NCBI GenBank assembly: GCA_900544985.1
Contig: UQXK01000054.1
Span: forward strand, 1 to 11,232
DNA length: 11,232 nt
Direction: 5' to 3'
Source: an uncultured Eubacteriales bacterium
Lineage (GTDB): Bacteria > Bacillota > Clostridia > Oscillospirales > CAG-272
Position numbers and translations under genes: made by a program. Below are positions 1 to 7,024 of the stretch, in pieces. Within the stretch, counting starts at the first letter, position 1, and each line of letters starts with the position of its first letter. The notes beneath the pieces are model-generated. The model was not told where the DNA came from and searched no databases. It saw only the letters and a list, made by a program, of their open reading frames with translations.

Positions 1-56
1 TTCGTATGAACTTCTATTTTTTTCTTCCTGTTGCACTTGATAGTATAATCCACCCG

Positions 57-90
57 AAAAAACAAAAAAGCCCGTATATACGGGCTTTTT
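57..90 (-). terminator. Rho-independent terminator of rplM-rpsI
   Basis: A perfect palindrome at 70-85 (arms GCCCGTAT/ATACGGGC) is flanked by five A on the left and five T on the right. Read on the minus strand it is followed by six T, a G and six more T (69 down to 57). It starts 16 bases past the rpsI stop codon. This is a textbook intrinsic terminator. The plus-strand arm also ends in five T, so it could stop transcription arriving from the left. Confidence 0.9.
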
Positions 91-106
91 GAAAAGATAA
101 TATTCA

Positions 107-511
107 TTATCTCTTGGAGAACTGCGGAGCGCGACGTGCGGCTTTGAGACCGTATTTCTTTCTCTCCTTCATTCTCGGGTCACGTGTGAGAAGTCCTGCT
201 TTTTTGAGAGCGGGTCTGTATGTCTCGTCTACTTTGAGAAGAGCGCGTGCAACACCGTGACGGATAGCGCCTGCCTGACCGGAGATACCTCCGCCCTGTG
301 CTGTGCATACTATGTCGAATTTGCCCATTGTTTCAGTTACCGTAAAGGGCTGATTAACAATGAGTTTGAGTGTTTCGAGACCGAAATAATCGTCAACGTC
401 ACGACCGTTGATGGTTATAGCGCCTGTTCCGGGGTAAACGCGAACGCGGGCAACGGATTTCTTTCTTCTGCCTGTTCCGTAGAAATAAGGTTTAGCACTT
501 GTATATGTCAT
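107..511 (-). CDS. rpsI: 30S ribosomal protein S9 (uS9)
   Basis: Small-subunit protein uS9; in this family the C-terminal tail reaches the ribosomal P site and contacts tRNA. The 134-residue product has the usual family length. It shows the N-terminal YGTGRRKKSVARV block (residues 11-23), the GGGISGQAGAIRHG signature (73-86) and the basic tail ending KAARRAPQFSKR with the conserved terminal Lys-Arg. The start is ATG at 511 with AAGGA about 11 bases upstream. The gene lies 18 bases after the rplM stop, the universal rplM-rpsI order, so the two are co-transcribed. It is followed directly by a strong terminator. Confidence 0.98.
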   Translation of the reverse strand: MTYTSAKPYFYGTGRRKKSVARVRVYPGTGAITINGRDVDDYFGLETLKLIVNQPFTVTETMGKFDIVCTAQGGGISGQAGAIRHGVARALLKVDETYRPALKKAGLLTRDPRMKERKKYGLKAARRAPQFSKR

Positions 512-529
512 CTCTAATTACATCCTTTC

Positions 530-961
530 TCAGTCAACAACAACGGGTGTGGGCTGCTGTGCCTGCTGATTGTGTTCTGCGCCGGCGTAAACTTTAAGAC
601 GTGTGAGCGATTTTGCGCCGATGGAGTTCTTCGGGAGCATTCCCTTTACTGCGAGTTCTACTGCGAGTTCGGGCTTTGTAGCCATAAGGGTTTTATAATC
701 AACGGATTTGAGACCGCCGATATAGCCGGAATGATGACGGTAGAATTTCTTTTCGAGCTTTTTGCCTGTGAGAACTGCCTTGGATGCGTTTATAACGATA
801 ACAAATTCGCCGCAATCTACATTGGGTGTGAATTCGGGGCGATGTTTTCCTCTGAGAATGTCTGCGGCAGCAACTGCTGTTTTGCCGAGGGGCATATCAG
901 CTGCGTCGATAACATACCACTTGCGTTCCAGAGTTTCTTTTTTTGCCATGAAAGTGGACAT
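530..961 (-). CDS. rplM: 50S ribosomal protein L13 (uL13)
   Basis: Large-subunit protein uL13, an early 23S rRNA-binding assembly protein. I chose ATG at 961, giving 143 residues, because GGAGG sits 7 bases upstream. The reading frame stays open back to 1069, but that extension crosses the leader and promoter and does not look like L13. Family marks are RKWYVIDA near the N-terminus, LGKTA, the ILRGKHRPEFTPNVDCGEFVIVIN region, then TGKK and the KFYRHHSGYIGG block, and VKGMLPKN in the C-terminal half. The tail after KVYAGAEH is short, Gln/Pro-rich and lineage specific. It is the first gene of the rplM-rpsI operon. Confidence 0.98.
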   Translation of the reverse strand: MSTFMAKKETLERKWYVIDAADMPLGKTAVAAADILRGKHRPEFTPNVDCGEFVIVINASKAVLTGKKLEKKFYRHHSGYIGGLKSVDYKTLMATKPELAVELAVKGMLPKNSIGAKSLTRLKVYAGAEHNQQAQQPTPVVVD

Positions 962-991
962 ATTTGTTCCTCCGTAGTATTTTTTACACTT

Positions 992-1021
992 GGAAAGCGC
1001 CGATTTTGGGCATAACTTTCC
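992..1021 (-). promoter_or_regulatory. rplM leader hairpin, candidate L13 autoregulatory leader
   Basis: On the minus strand GGAAAG (1021-1016) pairs with CTTTCC (997-992). An inner GCC/GGC helix lies inside it, leaving an asymmetric internal loop. The element sits in a ~70-base 5' UTR between the predicted transcription start (about 1034) and the ribosome binding site. Firmicutes commonly carry an L13-leader RNA (an Rfam family) at this position, thought to bind L13 and repress its own operon. Position and size fit. I could not score it against the family model, so its identity is inferred. Confidence 0.5.
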
Positions 1022-1040
1022 TTTATTTGCAACGTGATTG

Positions 1041-1069
1041 ATTATAACACTTGAAAATAGTCTTGTCAA
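1041..1069 (-). promoter_or_regulatory. Sigma-A promoter of rplM-rpsI
   Basis: On the minus strand a perfect -35 box TTGACA (1069-1064) and a perfect -10 box TATAAT (1046-1041) are separated by 17 bases, so both hexamers and the spacing are consensus. The predicted start is near 1034. Such a strong promoter suits a ribosomal protein operon, and it excludes the longer L13 reading frame that would begin inside the -35 box. Confidence 0.88.
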
Positions 1070-1287
1070 GCGTTTTTTGAATAAAAAGTCAAAATTTTTA
1101 ATTTGTCTTTTTGAAACCTCCCGAAATCTTTTAAAATCTCTGTTTTTCTCGCGAATTCAAAAGTGCCGTGTGTCTTTTTTATATCACATGGAAATATCGA
1201 AATAAATGTTATAAAATCGATGACATATGGCGGTAATGCGCGGCAATCTGTCCGATTTTTTAAATCCATTTATTTATTCTGTTCCGG
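1070..1287. other. Divergent intergenic region rplM / prfA
   Basis: This A/T-rich stretch separates the minus-strand rplM promoter from the plus-strand prfA promoter. A 67-codon minus-strand frame crosses it, but it has no good ribosome binding site and its end overlaps the rplM -35 box, so I do not call it a gene. I see no convincing hairpin, repeat or further gene. Confidence 0.6.
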
Positions 1288-1316
1288 TTGAATTTTCCGT
1301 TTTTATATAGTATAAT
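1288..1316 (+). promoter_or_regulatory. Sigma-A promoter of the prfA operon
   Basis: TTGAAT (1288-1293) and a perfect TATAAT (1311-1316) are separated by 17 bases, giving a predicted start near 1323, 25 bases before the prfA ATG. This supports the ATG at 1348 over the longer open frame, whose first possible start lies within this -35 box. Confidence 0.82.
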
Positions 1317-1347
1317 AAATTTATTACACATCAGTACGGAGCAAAAT

Positions 1348-2436
1348 ATGCTTGATAAGCTTATAGAAATAGAAAGTAAATTTGATATTATAGAGCGCGA
1401 ACTTGAAGATCCTGGTACTGTTTCCGATATTGAAAAGTACAGAAACCTTATGCGCGAGAGAAAAACACTTCTTCCGATAGTGGAGAAATTCCGCGAATAT
1501 AAACGTGCGCGCGACGAGCAGGAATCGGCGGAAACCATGCTTCCGGATGCCGACGATGCGGATATGAAAAAAATGATAATAGACGAAATCTCCGTGCAAA
1601 AGGAAGAGCAGAAAAGACTTCTTGAAGAGCTTCAAATTCTTCTTTTGCCGCATGATCCGAATGACGATAAAAACGTCATAATGGAGATACGCGCGGGCGC
1701 GGGCGGAGAAGAAGCGGCGCTTTTTGCATCCGAGCTTTACCGTATGTATTCGATGTATTCGGAATCGGCAGGTTGGAAAACGGAGCTTATGGGCTCCAAT
1801 GAAACGGAGCTTGGCGGATACAGGGAAATATCTTTTATGGTCTCCGGGGACAGCGCATATTCCAAACTCAAATTCGAAAGCGGCGTTCACCGCGTACAGC
1901 GTGTGCCGGAAACCGAGACGCAGGGGCGGATACACACTTCGACAGTAACTGTCGCCGTCCTTCCGGAAGTAGAAGATATAGATATAGAAATACGTCCCGA
2001 AGACCTTGTTGTCGAGACATGTAAATCCAGCGGAGCGGGCGGTCAGCATATAAACAAAACAGAATCGGCTATACGCATTCTTCACAAGCCGTCGGGAATC
2101 GTCGTCGAATGTCAGGAAGAGAGAAGCCAGTTCAAAAACCGTGATAAGGCGATGAAAATGCTCCGTGCGAAGCTTTACGATATAGAAAAAACAAAACAGG
2201 ACGACGCAATAGCGTTGGAACGAAAGAGTCAGGTCGGCACGGGCGACAGAAGCCAGAAGATAAGAACATACAATTTTCCGCAGAGCCGCGTCACCGATCA
2301 CCGCATAGGGTTTACGACGCACAACCTCGAAGGCTTCTTGTCGGGAGATATAAATCAGATGTTATTGGCTCTTGCGGCGGCGGATACCGCGGAAAAATTA
2401 AAAGGAAGTTCCTTTGATGAAAACGGAAATAATTAA
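1348..2436 (+). CDS. prfA: Peptide chain release factor 1 (RF1)
   Basis: RF1 reads UAA and UAG stop codons in the ribosomal A site and triggers hydrolysis of peptidyl-tRNA. The product has 362 residues, the usual size. Visible parts are an N-terminal helical domain (about 1-100), IRAGAGGEEA (114-123), the codon-reading tripeptide in PxT form (PET, 187-189), which marks RF1 rather than RF2 (SPF), and the catalytic GGQ at 231-233 within SSGAGGQHINK. The start at 1348 follows GGAG about 7 bases upstream and a promoter ending 31 bases earlier. The stop lies inside the next gene (20-bp overlap), suggesting translational coupling. The GGQ methyltransferase gene prmC, often adjacent in other Firmicutes, is not here. 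Confidence 0.98.
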   Translation: MLDKLIEIESKFDIIERELEDPGTVSDIEKYRNLMRERKTLLPIVEKFREYKRARDEQESAETMLPDADDADMKKMIIDEISVQKEEQKRLLEELQILLLPHDPNDDKNVIMEIRAGAGGEEAALFASELYRMYSMYSESAGWKTELMGSNETELGGYREISFMVSGDSAYSKLKFESGVHRVQRVPETETQGRIHTSTVTVAVLPEVEDIDIEIRPEDLVVETCKSSGAGGQHINKTESAIRILHKPSGIVVECQEERSQFKNRDKAMKMLRAKLYDIEKTKQDDAIALERKSQVGTGDRSQKIRTYNFPQSRVTDHRIGFTTHNLEGFLSGDINQMLLALAAADTAEKLKGSSFDENGNN

Positions 2437-3469
2437 AATCGATTTTGAAAATCCGCTCGTAGAGCAGCTTTTCTCTTCCGCCGAAATTATAAAAAACGGA
2501 GGGCTTGTTGCGTTTCCTACGGAGACTGTATACGGGCTCGGCGGGTCTGCACTCGACGCGGACGCCGCAAAAAAAATATATTCGGCAAAGGGAAGGCCGA
2601 GCGACAATCCGCTCATAATACATATATCGGAACCGAAGGATGCGGAAAAATATTGCTTTACAAACGATGCGTACTATAAAATAGCAAACGCGTTTATGCC
2701 GGGACCTATAACGGTGATCCTTCCGAAAAAGGATATAATACCGTATTCCGTTACGGGAGGACTCGACACCGTTGCGGTAAGATGTCCCGAAAACATAGTC
2801 GCAAGAACGCTTATAGAGAAAGCGGGAGTGCCGATAGCGGCGCCGAGCGCGAATACTTCCGGCAGACCCAGCCCCACGACCGCGCGCCACGTTATAGAGG
2901 ATATGGATTCAAAAATAGACGCTATAATAGACGGCGGAAGCTCTTCGATAGGGCTTGAATCCACGATAGTTATGCCGAAAGACGATTCTGTTATAGTTCT
3001 TCGTCCCGGCGGTATCACCGTTGAAATGCTTAAAAAAATATTCGGCAAAGTGGAGCTTGACGCGGGAATAACGAAGAAAAATGAATCGGACAAGGCTCCT
3101 CTTGCCCCCGGAATGAAGTACAGGCATTACGCGCCGCGCGCGGAGGTTTTTCTTCTGCTCGATTCGGGAAAGGGAGAGTTTGACAAAAAAGCTGTCGGTT
3201 TTCTTTCGGAAAAGCTTGCCTCAGACCCGTCCGCGGGAATTATCTGCTTTGACGAATATATGGATAAAATAAAGGGCGAAAATGTATTTTATTTCGGCAA
3301 GAAAGACGATGACGGCGAACACGCCAGAAGACTTTTTGATATTCTTCGTCGGTTTGACAAGACAAATGCAAAAGTGATCTACGCTACGGCGTCGGACACA
3401 AAGGGAGTCGGACTTGCCATATTCAACAGAATGCTGAAAGCTTCCGGATTTAATACAATAGAAATATAG
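2417..3469 (+). CDS. ywlC: L-threonylcarbamoyladenylate synthase, Sua5/YwlC type
   Basis: Makes threonylcarbamoyl-AMP from threonine, bicarbonate and ATP, the first step of t6A37 modification on tRNAs reading ANN codons. The 350 residues match the two-domain Sua5/YwlC form rather than the short TsaC form. The N-terminal YrdC-like domain (about 15-205) carries AFPTETVYGLG (32-42), the KGRPSDNPL motif (58-66) and the PSANTSG loop (143-149). The linker PGMKYRHYAP (231-240) is characteristic of Sua5, followed by the C-terminal Sua5 domain (about 243-350). ATG at 2417 lies about 10 bases after AAAGGAAG. A TTG just before it is possible but less likely. It overlaps prfA by 20 bp, a common pairing in Firmicutes. 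Confidence 0.95.
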   Translation: MKTEIIKIDFENPLVEQLFSSAEIIKNGGLVAFPTETVYGLGGSALDADAAKKIYSAKGRPSDNPLIIHISEPKDAEKYCFTNDAYYKIANAFMPGPITVILPKKDIIPYSVTGGLDTVAVRCPENIVARTLIEKAGVPIAAPSANTSGRPSPTTARHVIEDMDSKIDAIIDGGSSSIGLESTIVMPKDDSVIVLRPGGITVEMLKKIFGKVELDAGITKKNESDKAPLAPGMKYRHYAPRAEVFLLLDSGKGEFDKKAVGFLSEKLASDPSAGIICFDEYMDKIKGENVFYFGKKDDDGEHARRLFDILRRFDKTNAKVIYATASDTKGVGLAIFNRMLKASGFNTIEI

Positions 3470-3533
3470 CATAAAATGCATTTGTTACTTTGGAATACCG
3501 ACAAAAAATCATTGTTTTATTTGAGGTAAAGAT

Positions 3534-4142
3534 ATGATAATAGGACTTACCGGAGCATCGGGTTCCGGAAAGAGCACTGTCGCAAAACTTTTTTCGTCAT
3601 CGGGATTTTGCGTCATCGACTGCGACGAAATTTCAAGAACTCTTGATACCGATCCCGAATATATATCGAAAATCGAGGACGCTTTCGGCGCGTCCGTCAT
3701 ATCTTTTTTCGACGGTAAAAAACGTGTCGACAGAAAAGCGTTGGCAAAAGCCGTCTTTGGAGATAACGCACTTCCGAACGCCGTAAAAACAATAGATTCG
3801 ATAAGTCATCCCATGATAATAGAAAAGATAAAAAGTACGGTAAGGGCGGGGGAGAAGAGTACACGCGCATTTGTCATAGATGCGCCGCTCCTTTTTGACA
3901 GCGGTCTTGATAAGATGTGCAACGTGACGGTCGGCGTTGTGGCGCCCGAAAAAGCACGCATAGCAAGACTCTGCTTACGTGACGGCATTGATGAAAAGAC
4001 TGCCGAAAGAAGATTTAAAAATCAGAAGAGCGATGATTTTATAAAGAGCAACTGCGATTTTGTCATAAACAACGACAAAACCGAGGAAGAACTTTTCAGT
4101 TTAACTCGCGAGGTAATAGAAAAAATTTCCAAAAGGATATAA
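3534..4142 (+). CDS. coaE: Dephospho-CoA kinase
   Basis: Phosphorylates the 3'-hydroxyl of dephospho-CoA with ATP, the last step of coenzyme A synthesis in the cytoplasm. The 202-residue product fits the family. It shows the Walker A loop GASGSGKST (7-15), the substrate-site segment IDCDEISRTL (28-37), the IDAPLLFDSGLD motif (115-126) and the C-terminal RRFKNQ and VINN elements (159-164, 177-180). ATG at 3534 has GAGG 7 bases upstream. It follows ywlC after a 64-bp gap without a clear terminator or promoter, and its stop is two bases before the next start, so it is probably co-transcribed with both neighbours. The pairing with a lytic transglycosylase gene is seen in other Clostridia. Confidence 0.96.
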   Translation: MIIGLTGASGSGKSTVAKLFSSSGFCVIDCDEISRTLDTDPEYISKIEDAFGASVISFFDGKKRVDRKALAKAVFGDNALPNAVKTIDSISHPMIIEKIKSTVRAGEKSTRAFVIDAPLLFDSGLDKMCNVTVGVVAPEKARIARLCLRDGIDEKTAERRFKNQKSDDFIKSNCDFVINNDKTEEELFSLTREVIEKISKRI

Positions 4143-4144
4143 AT

Positions 4145-5347
4145 ATGAAAAAAGAGAGGCGATCTTCTTTCACGCTTGCCGCGGAGATAACCGCGCTTAT
4201 TCTCGTTTTTGTTATAATAATCGTCGCGGCGGGAGCCGACGCGATAAAACGTGAATTTGACAGGGGAGAGTATCCCAGACCGTATAAAAAAGCGGTGGAA
4301 TCCGCCGCAAAAGAATTCGGCGTCGAAGAAAATCTGATATATGCGGTCATGAAAGCGGAAAGCAAATTTGACGCACACGCTGTGTCTTCTGCCGGCGCTT
4401 TGGGGCTTATGCAGATAATGCCGTATACTTATGAAGCGGATATAAAAGATAAACTCGGTATCGGGGGAGAGGCGAAGCTCGCCCTTTTGGACCCGGAAAT
4501 AAATATAAGGTGCGGAACATATTATCTTTCCAGATGGCTTTTGTATTTCGATGACATAAACACGGCGCTTGCGGCATACAATGCAGGATTCGGAAATGTA
4601 AGAAAATGGCTTTCCGACACAGCATATTCTTCTGACGGCGAAAAAATAATTGCAGAGAACATACCGTTTAAAGAGACGCGCGAATATGTTCTGAGAGTTT
4701 CTTATTATTATGAGGAATATAATAAGCTCTATCCGAAGGATATAATACCGACGGAAACAACAGAACCAAAACCGACAGATCCTCAAATAACGTATCCCGG
4801 CATTGACTATCCCATAACATGGATAACAAGAGGTCCTGATGAGCGCGGGAGAATTTTTGCAAACGAGTTTGCCTGTTATGCATGGGCGGAAAAATATTGC
4901 GGTATTTATTACGGTGATGTCGATCCCATTCTTGTAATGGCTATAATAAAAACGGAGAGCGATTTTGTCGTTAATGCGATCTCTTCGTCCGGGGCATACG
5001 GGCTTATGCAGATAATGCCTGCGACATATAACGTCGACATAAAGCCGAGCATAGATCTTACCGAGGATTTTGAGTACCTTCTCGAAGATCCTGAATTTGC
5101 CGTAAAATGCGGAACGTATTATTTGCACTGGCTTTATGCGGATTCGCGTATGCTCGGCGGAAGCATGATAAACGTAATCGCCTCTTATCACGGGGGATGC
5201 AATGCGGTGGCTTCGTGGCTTTCTTCGGACGAGCTTGCAAAAGACGGTGAACTGATAGTTTCGAAGATACCGATAAAAGAGACCGGGCGCTACGTTGAAA
5301 AAGTTCTTTCGAATTACGAATATTATAAGAATATATTCGGAAAATAA
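4145..5347 (+). CDS. Membrane-anchored lytic transglycosylase with two tandem SLT domains
   Basis: Likely cleaves peptidoglycan glycan strands outside the membrane. Residues 1-10 are basic and about 11-32 form one hydrophobic segment, a signal anchor or uncleaved signal. Domain 1 (about 45-195) has catalytic Glu72 in MKAESKFD, GALGLMQIMP (84-93) and AYNAGFGN (144-151). A Thr/Pro-rich linker (about 203-214) leads to domain 2 (about 235-398), which repeats the plan some 199 residues later: Glu271 in IKTESDF, GAYGLMQIMP (283-292) and CGTYYL. There AYNAGFGN is replaced by SYHGGCNA, so the substrate site is altered. Both halves end in an IPxKETxxYV segment. Typical relatives have one such domain. 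ATG at 4145 follows AGGA by 7 bases, and the gene starts 2 bases after coaE. Confidence 0.93.
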   Translation: MKKERRSSFTLAAEITALILVFVIIIVAAGADAIKREFDRGEYPRPYKKAVESAAKEFGVEENLIYAVMKAESKFDAHAVSSAGALGLMQIMPYTYEADIKDKLGIGGEAKLALLDPEINIRCGTYYLSRWLLYFDDINTALAAYNAGFGNVRKWLSDTAYSSDGEKIIAENIPFKETREYVLRVSYYYEEYNKLYPKDIIPTETTEPKPTDPQITYPGIDYPITWITRGPDERGRIFANEFACYAWAEKYCGIYYGDVDPILVMAIIKTESDFVVNAISSSGAYGLMQIMPATYNVDIKPSIDLTEDFEYLLEDPEFAVKCGTYYLHWLYADSRMLGGSMINVIASYHGGCNAVASWLSSDELAKDGELIVSKIPIKETGRYVEKVLSNYEYYKNIFGK

Positions 5348-5369
5348 AATTATTTTACCTTTTAAATAC

Positions 5370-5398
5370 TTGCTTTTTGAGCCGCTATGTGATATTCT
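5370..5398 (+). promoter_or_regulatory. Possible upstream promoter of apeA (extended -10)
   Basis: TTGCTT (5370-5375), a 17-base spacer and TATTCT (5393-5398) preceded by TGA, an extended -10 arrangement. The predicted start is near 5405. Each hexamer matches consensus in only four positions. The promoter at 5404-5433 is an equal or better candidate, and both may be used. Confidence 0.4.
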
Positions 5399-5403
5399 CA
5401 ATG

Positions 5404-5433
5404 TTGAATCGATAATAAATTTCGGTTTATAAA
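5404..5433 (+). promoter_or_regulatory. Possible proximal promoter of apeA
   Basis: TTGAAT (5404-5409), the same -35 hexamer as the prfA promoter, is followed after 18 bases by TATAAA (5428-5433). The predicted start is near 5440, about 40 bases before the apeA ATG. The -10 box lies in the centre of the inverted repeat 5422-5439. Confidence 0.5.
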
Positions 5434-5439
5434 AACCGA
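5422..5439. repeat. Inverted repeat over the apeA promoter, candidate operator
   Basis: TCGGTTT (5422-5428) and AAACCGA (5433-5439) are perfect 7-base inverted repeats around a 4-base centre. No T-run follows on either strand, so it is a poor terminator. Its centre coincides with a candidate -10 box, the usual place for a repressor operator. It could instead form an RNA hairpin in a longer transcript. The regulator is unknown. Confidence 0.5.
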
Positions 5440-5478
5440 GATGATCCCTTGAATATTTTTAAGAAAGGAAGAAATAAA

Positions 5479-6885
5479 ATGGAAACAAACGAAAAGAAAA
5501 ATGACATTGAAGCGCTCAAAAAAGAGCTTCTTTCAAATGCCAAAAATACATTTGCTGTAATGAGCGACGAACAGCTCGAAGCGGCACAGGTCTATGCCGA
5601 GGATTATAAAAAATTCCTCGACGGCGGAAAGACCGAAAGGGAATGCGTAAAGGAAGCTGTCGAACTTTTGGAGAAGAACGGTTTTGTACCTTATTCTTTT
5701 GGTAAGAGCGTTAAGAGCGGTGAAAAATATTATTACAACAACCGTTCGAAATCTCTTGTGGCGTTTATCGTCGGAAGTGAGGGAATCGAAAACGGCGTGT
5801 ATTTTTCTGCCGCGCATATAGACTCTCCGCGTGTTGATTTAAAGCAGCATCCGCTTTATGAAGATACGGGCATTGCTTATCTCAAAACGCATTATTACGG
5901 CGGAATAAAGAAATATCAGTGGACGACGATACCGCTCTCTCTCCACGGTGTGGTTACAAAGAAAAACGGAGAGACGGTAGACATCGTTATCGGCGAGGAT
6001 GACAAGGATCCGGTTCTTTATATAAGCGACCTTCTTCCTCACCTTGCAGGCGAGCAGATGAAGAAAACTCTTGCAGAGGGAATAACGGGCGAACAGCTCA
6101 ACCTTATAGTTGGTTCGCGTCCTTATGACAAAGATACTCCCAATACCGTAAAGCTTGCCGTTATGAAGCTTCTCAACGAGAAGTACGGCATAATAGAAGA
6201 TGATTTTCTCAGCGCAGAGCTTTGCGCCGTTCCGGCAGTACGTTCGAGAGATGTCGGTCTTGACAGAAGCATGATAGCTTCTTACGGTCATGACGACAGG
6301 GTTTGTGCTTATCCGTCTCTTACCGCTCTTGTTTCTCAAAATGCACCGAAACATACTGTTATGGCTATTCTTGCGGATAAAGAGGAAATAGGCTCGGAAG
6401 GCAATTCAGGAATGCAGAGCGCCGTTTATTTTGATATAATTGCGGATCTTGCAAAAACGTTCGGAGTATCGGACGCTGTTGTACGTGCAAATTCGAAGTG
6501 CCTTTCAAGCGATGTAAACGCCGCTTTTGATCCTAATTTTCCGTCTCCCATGGAGAAAAACAACTGCTGCTATGTAAATTCCGGCGTTGTTATAACGAAA
6601 TTCACGGGTGCGCGCGGAAAATCCGGCTCTAATGACGCGAGCGCGGAATTCTGCGGATATGTACGTCAAGTGCTCGACGGCGCGGGCGTTGTATGGCAGA
6701 CGGGCGAGCTTGGCAAGGTTGACGCGGGCGGCGGCGGCACGGTTGCGAAATTTATCGCTTCGAAAAATGTCGATGTTATAGACCTCGGCGTTCCGGTGCT
6801 CTCCATGCACGCTCCTTATGAAGTTGTTTCGAAGAATGATGTTTACATGACGCATCTCGGCATAAAAGCATTTTTTGAAGCGTGA
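5479..6885 (+). CDS. apeA: M18 family zinc aminopeptidase (aminopeptidase 1 type)
   Basis: Releases N-terminal amino acids from peptides in the cytoplasm using two metal ions. The 468 residues and the N-terminal layout fit the longer 'aminopeptidase 1' branch of M18 rather than the ~430-residue ApeB branch. Expected metal and catalytic residues are visible: His113 in AAHIDSPR, Asp272 in YGHDDR, Glu302-Glu303 in ADKEEIGSEG, Asp345 in SSDVNAAFDP and His444 in SMHAPYE. The glycine-rich DAGGGGT is at 415-421. No signal peptide is seen. I chose ATG at 5479 because AGGAAG lies 7 bases upstream. A TTG 30 bases earlier is also in frame. The gene has its own promoter region and a strong terminator, so it is probably transcribed largely alone. 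Confidence 0.95.
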   Translation: METNEKKNDIEALKKELLSNAKNTFAVMSDEQLEAAQVYAEDYKKFLDGGKTERECVKEAVELLEKNGFVPYSFGKSVKSGEKYYYNNRSKSLVAFIVGSEGIENGVYFSAAHIDSPRVDLKQHPLYEDTGIAYLKTHYYGGIKKYQWTTIPLSLHGVVTKKNGETVDIVIGEDDKDPVLYISDLLPHLAGEQMKKTLAEGITGEQLNLIVGSRPYDKDTPNTVKLAVMKLLNEKYGIIEDDFLSAELCAVPAVRSRDVGLDRSMIASYGHDDRVCAYPSLTALVSQNAPKHTVMAILADKEEIGSEGNSGMQSAVYFDIIADLAKTFGVSDAVVRANSKCLSSDVNAAFDPNFPSPMEKNNCCYVNSGVVITKFTGARGKSGSNDASAEFCGYVRQVLDGAGVVWQTGELGKVDAGGGGTVAKFIASKNVDVIDLGVPVLSMHAPYEVVSKNDVYMTHLGIKAFFEA

Positions 6886-6932
6886 TTTAAAGTGAGATAA
6901 AAAAGCACGGCATTAATACGTATTTCATAGGG

Positions 6933-6967
6933 AAAAGGCAAGGAAAGATAATTTTCCTTGCCTTTTT
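6933..6967 (+). terminator. Rho-independent terminator of apeA
   Basis: A perfect 14-base stem pairs 6933-6946 with 6953-6966 around a 6-base loop, core AAGGCAAGG/CCTTGCCTT. It is followed by T, G and further T-rich sequence. It starts about 47 bases after the apeA stop. Its right arm contains the -35 box proposed for the next gene. Confidence 0.88.
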
Positions 6968-6986
6968 GTTTTGTTTTAGATATAAT
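6958..6986 (+). promoter_or_regulatory. Sigma-A promoter of the Nudix gene
   Basis: TTGCCT (6958-6963) and a perfect TATAAT (6981-6986) are 17 bases apart. The predicted start is near 6993, about 32 bases before the ATG. The -35 box lies inside the right arm of the apeA terminator stem. Confidence 0.7.
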
Positions 6987-7024
6987 GTAAGAACGATAAA
7001 CAGTAATTTGTAAAGGAGATAAGA

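Noticed and set aside
44..49. Plus-strand TATAAT near the left edge
   Set aside because: Only a weak TTTCTT lies 17 bases upstream, and any transcript would run straight into the rpsI terminator hairpin with no gene behind it.
962..1069. N-terminal extension of L13 by 36 residues
   Set aside because: It would start inside the -35 box of a consensus promoter, cross the leader hairpin and bypass a GGAGG site placed correctly for the ATG at 961.
1066..1269. Minus-strand open frame of 67 codons between rplM and prfA
   Set aside because: No clear ribosome binding site, no recognisable domain, and its end overlaps the rplM -35 box.
4022..5401. Long minus-strand open frame (459 codons) opposite the transglycosylase gene
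   Set aside because: It lies antisense to a gene with clear catalytic motifs, has a low-complexity Arg/Tyr/Ile-rich product and no ribosome binding site. It follows from the codon bias of the real gene. The 332-codon frame opposite prfA is rejected likewise.
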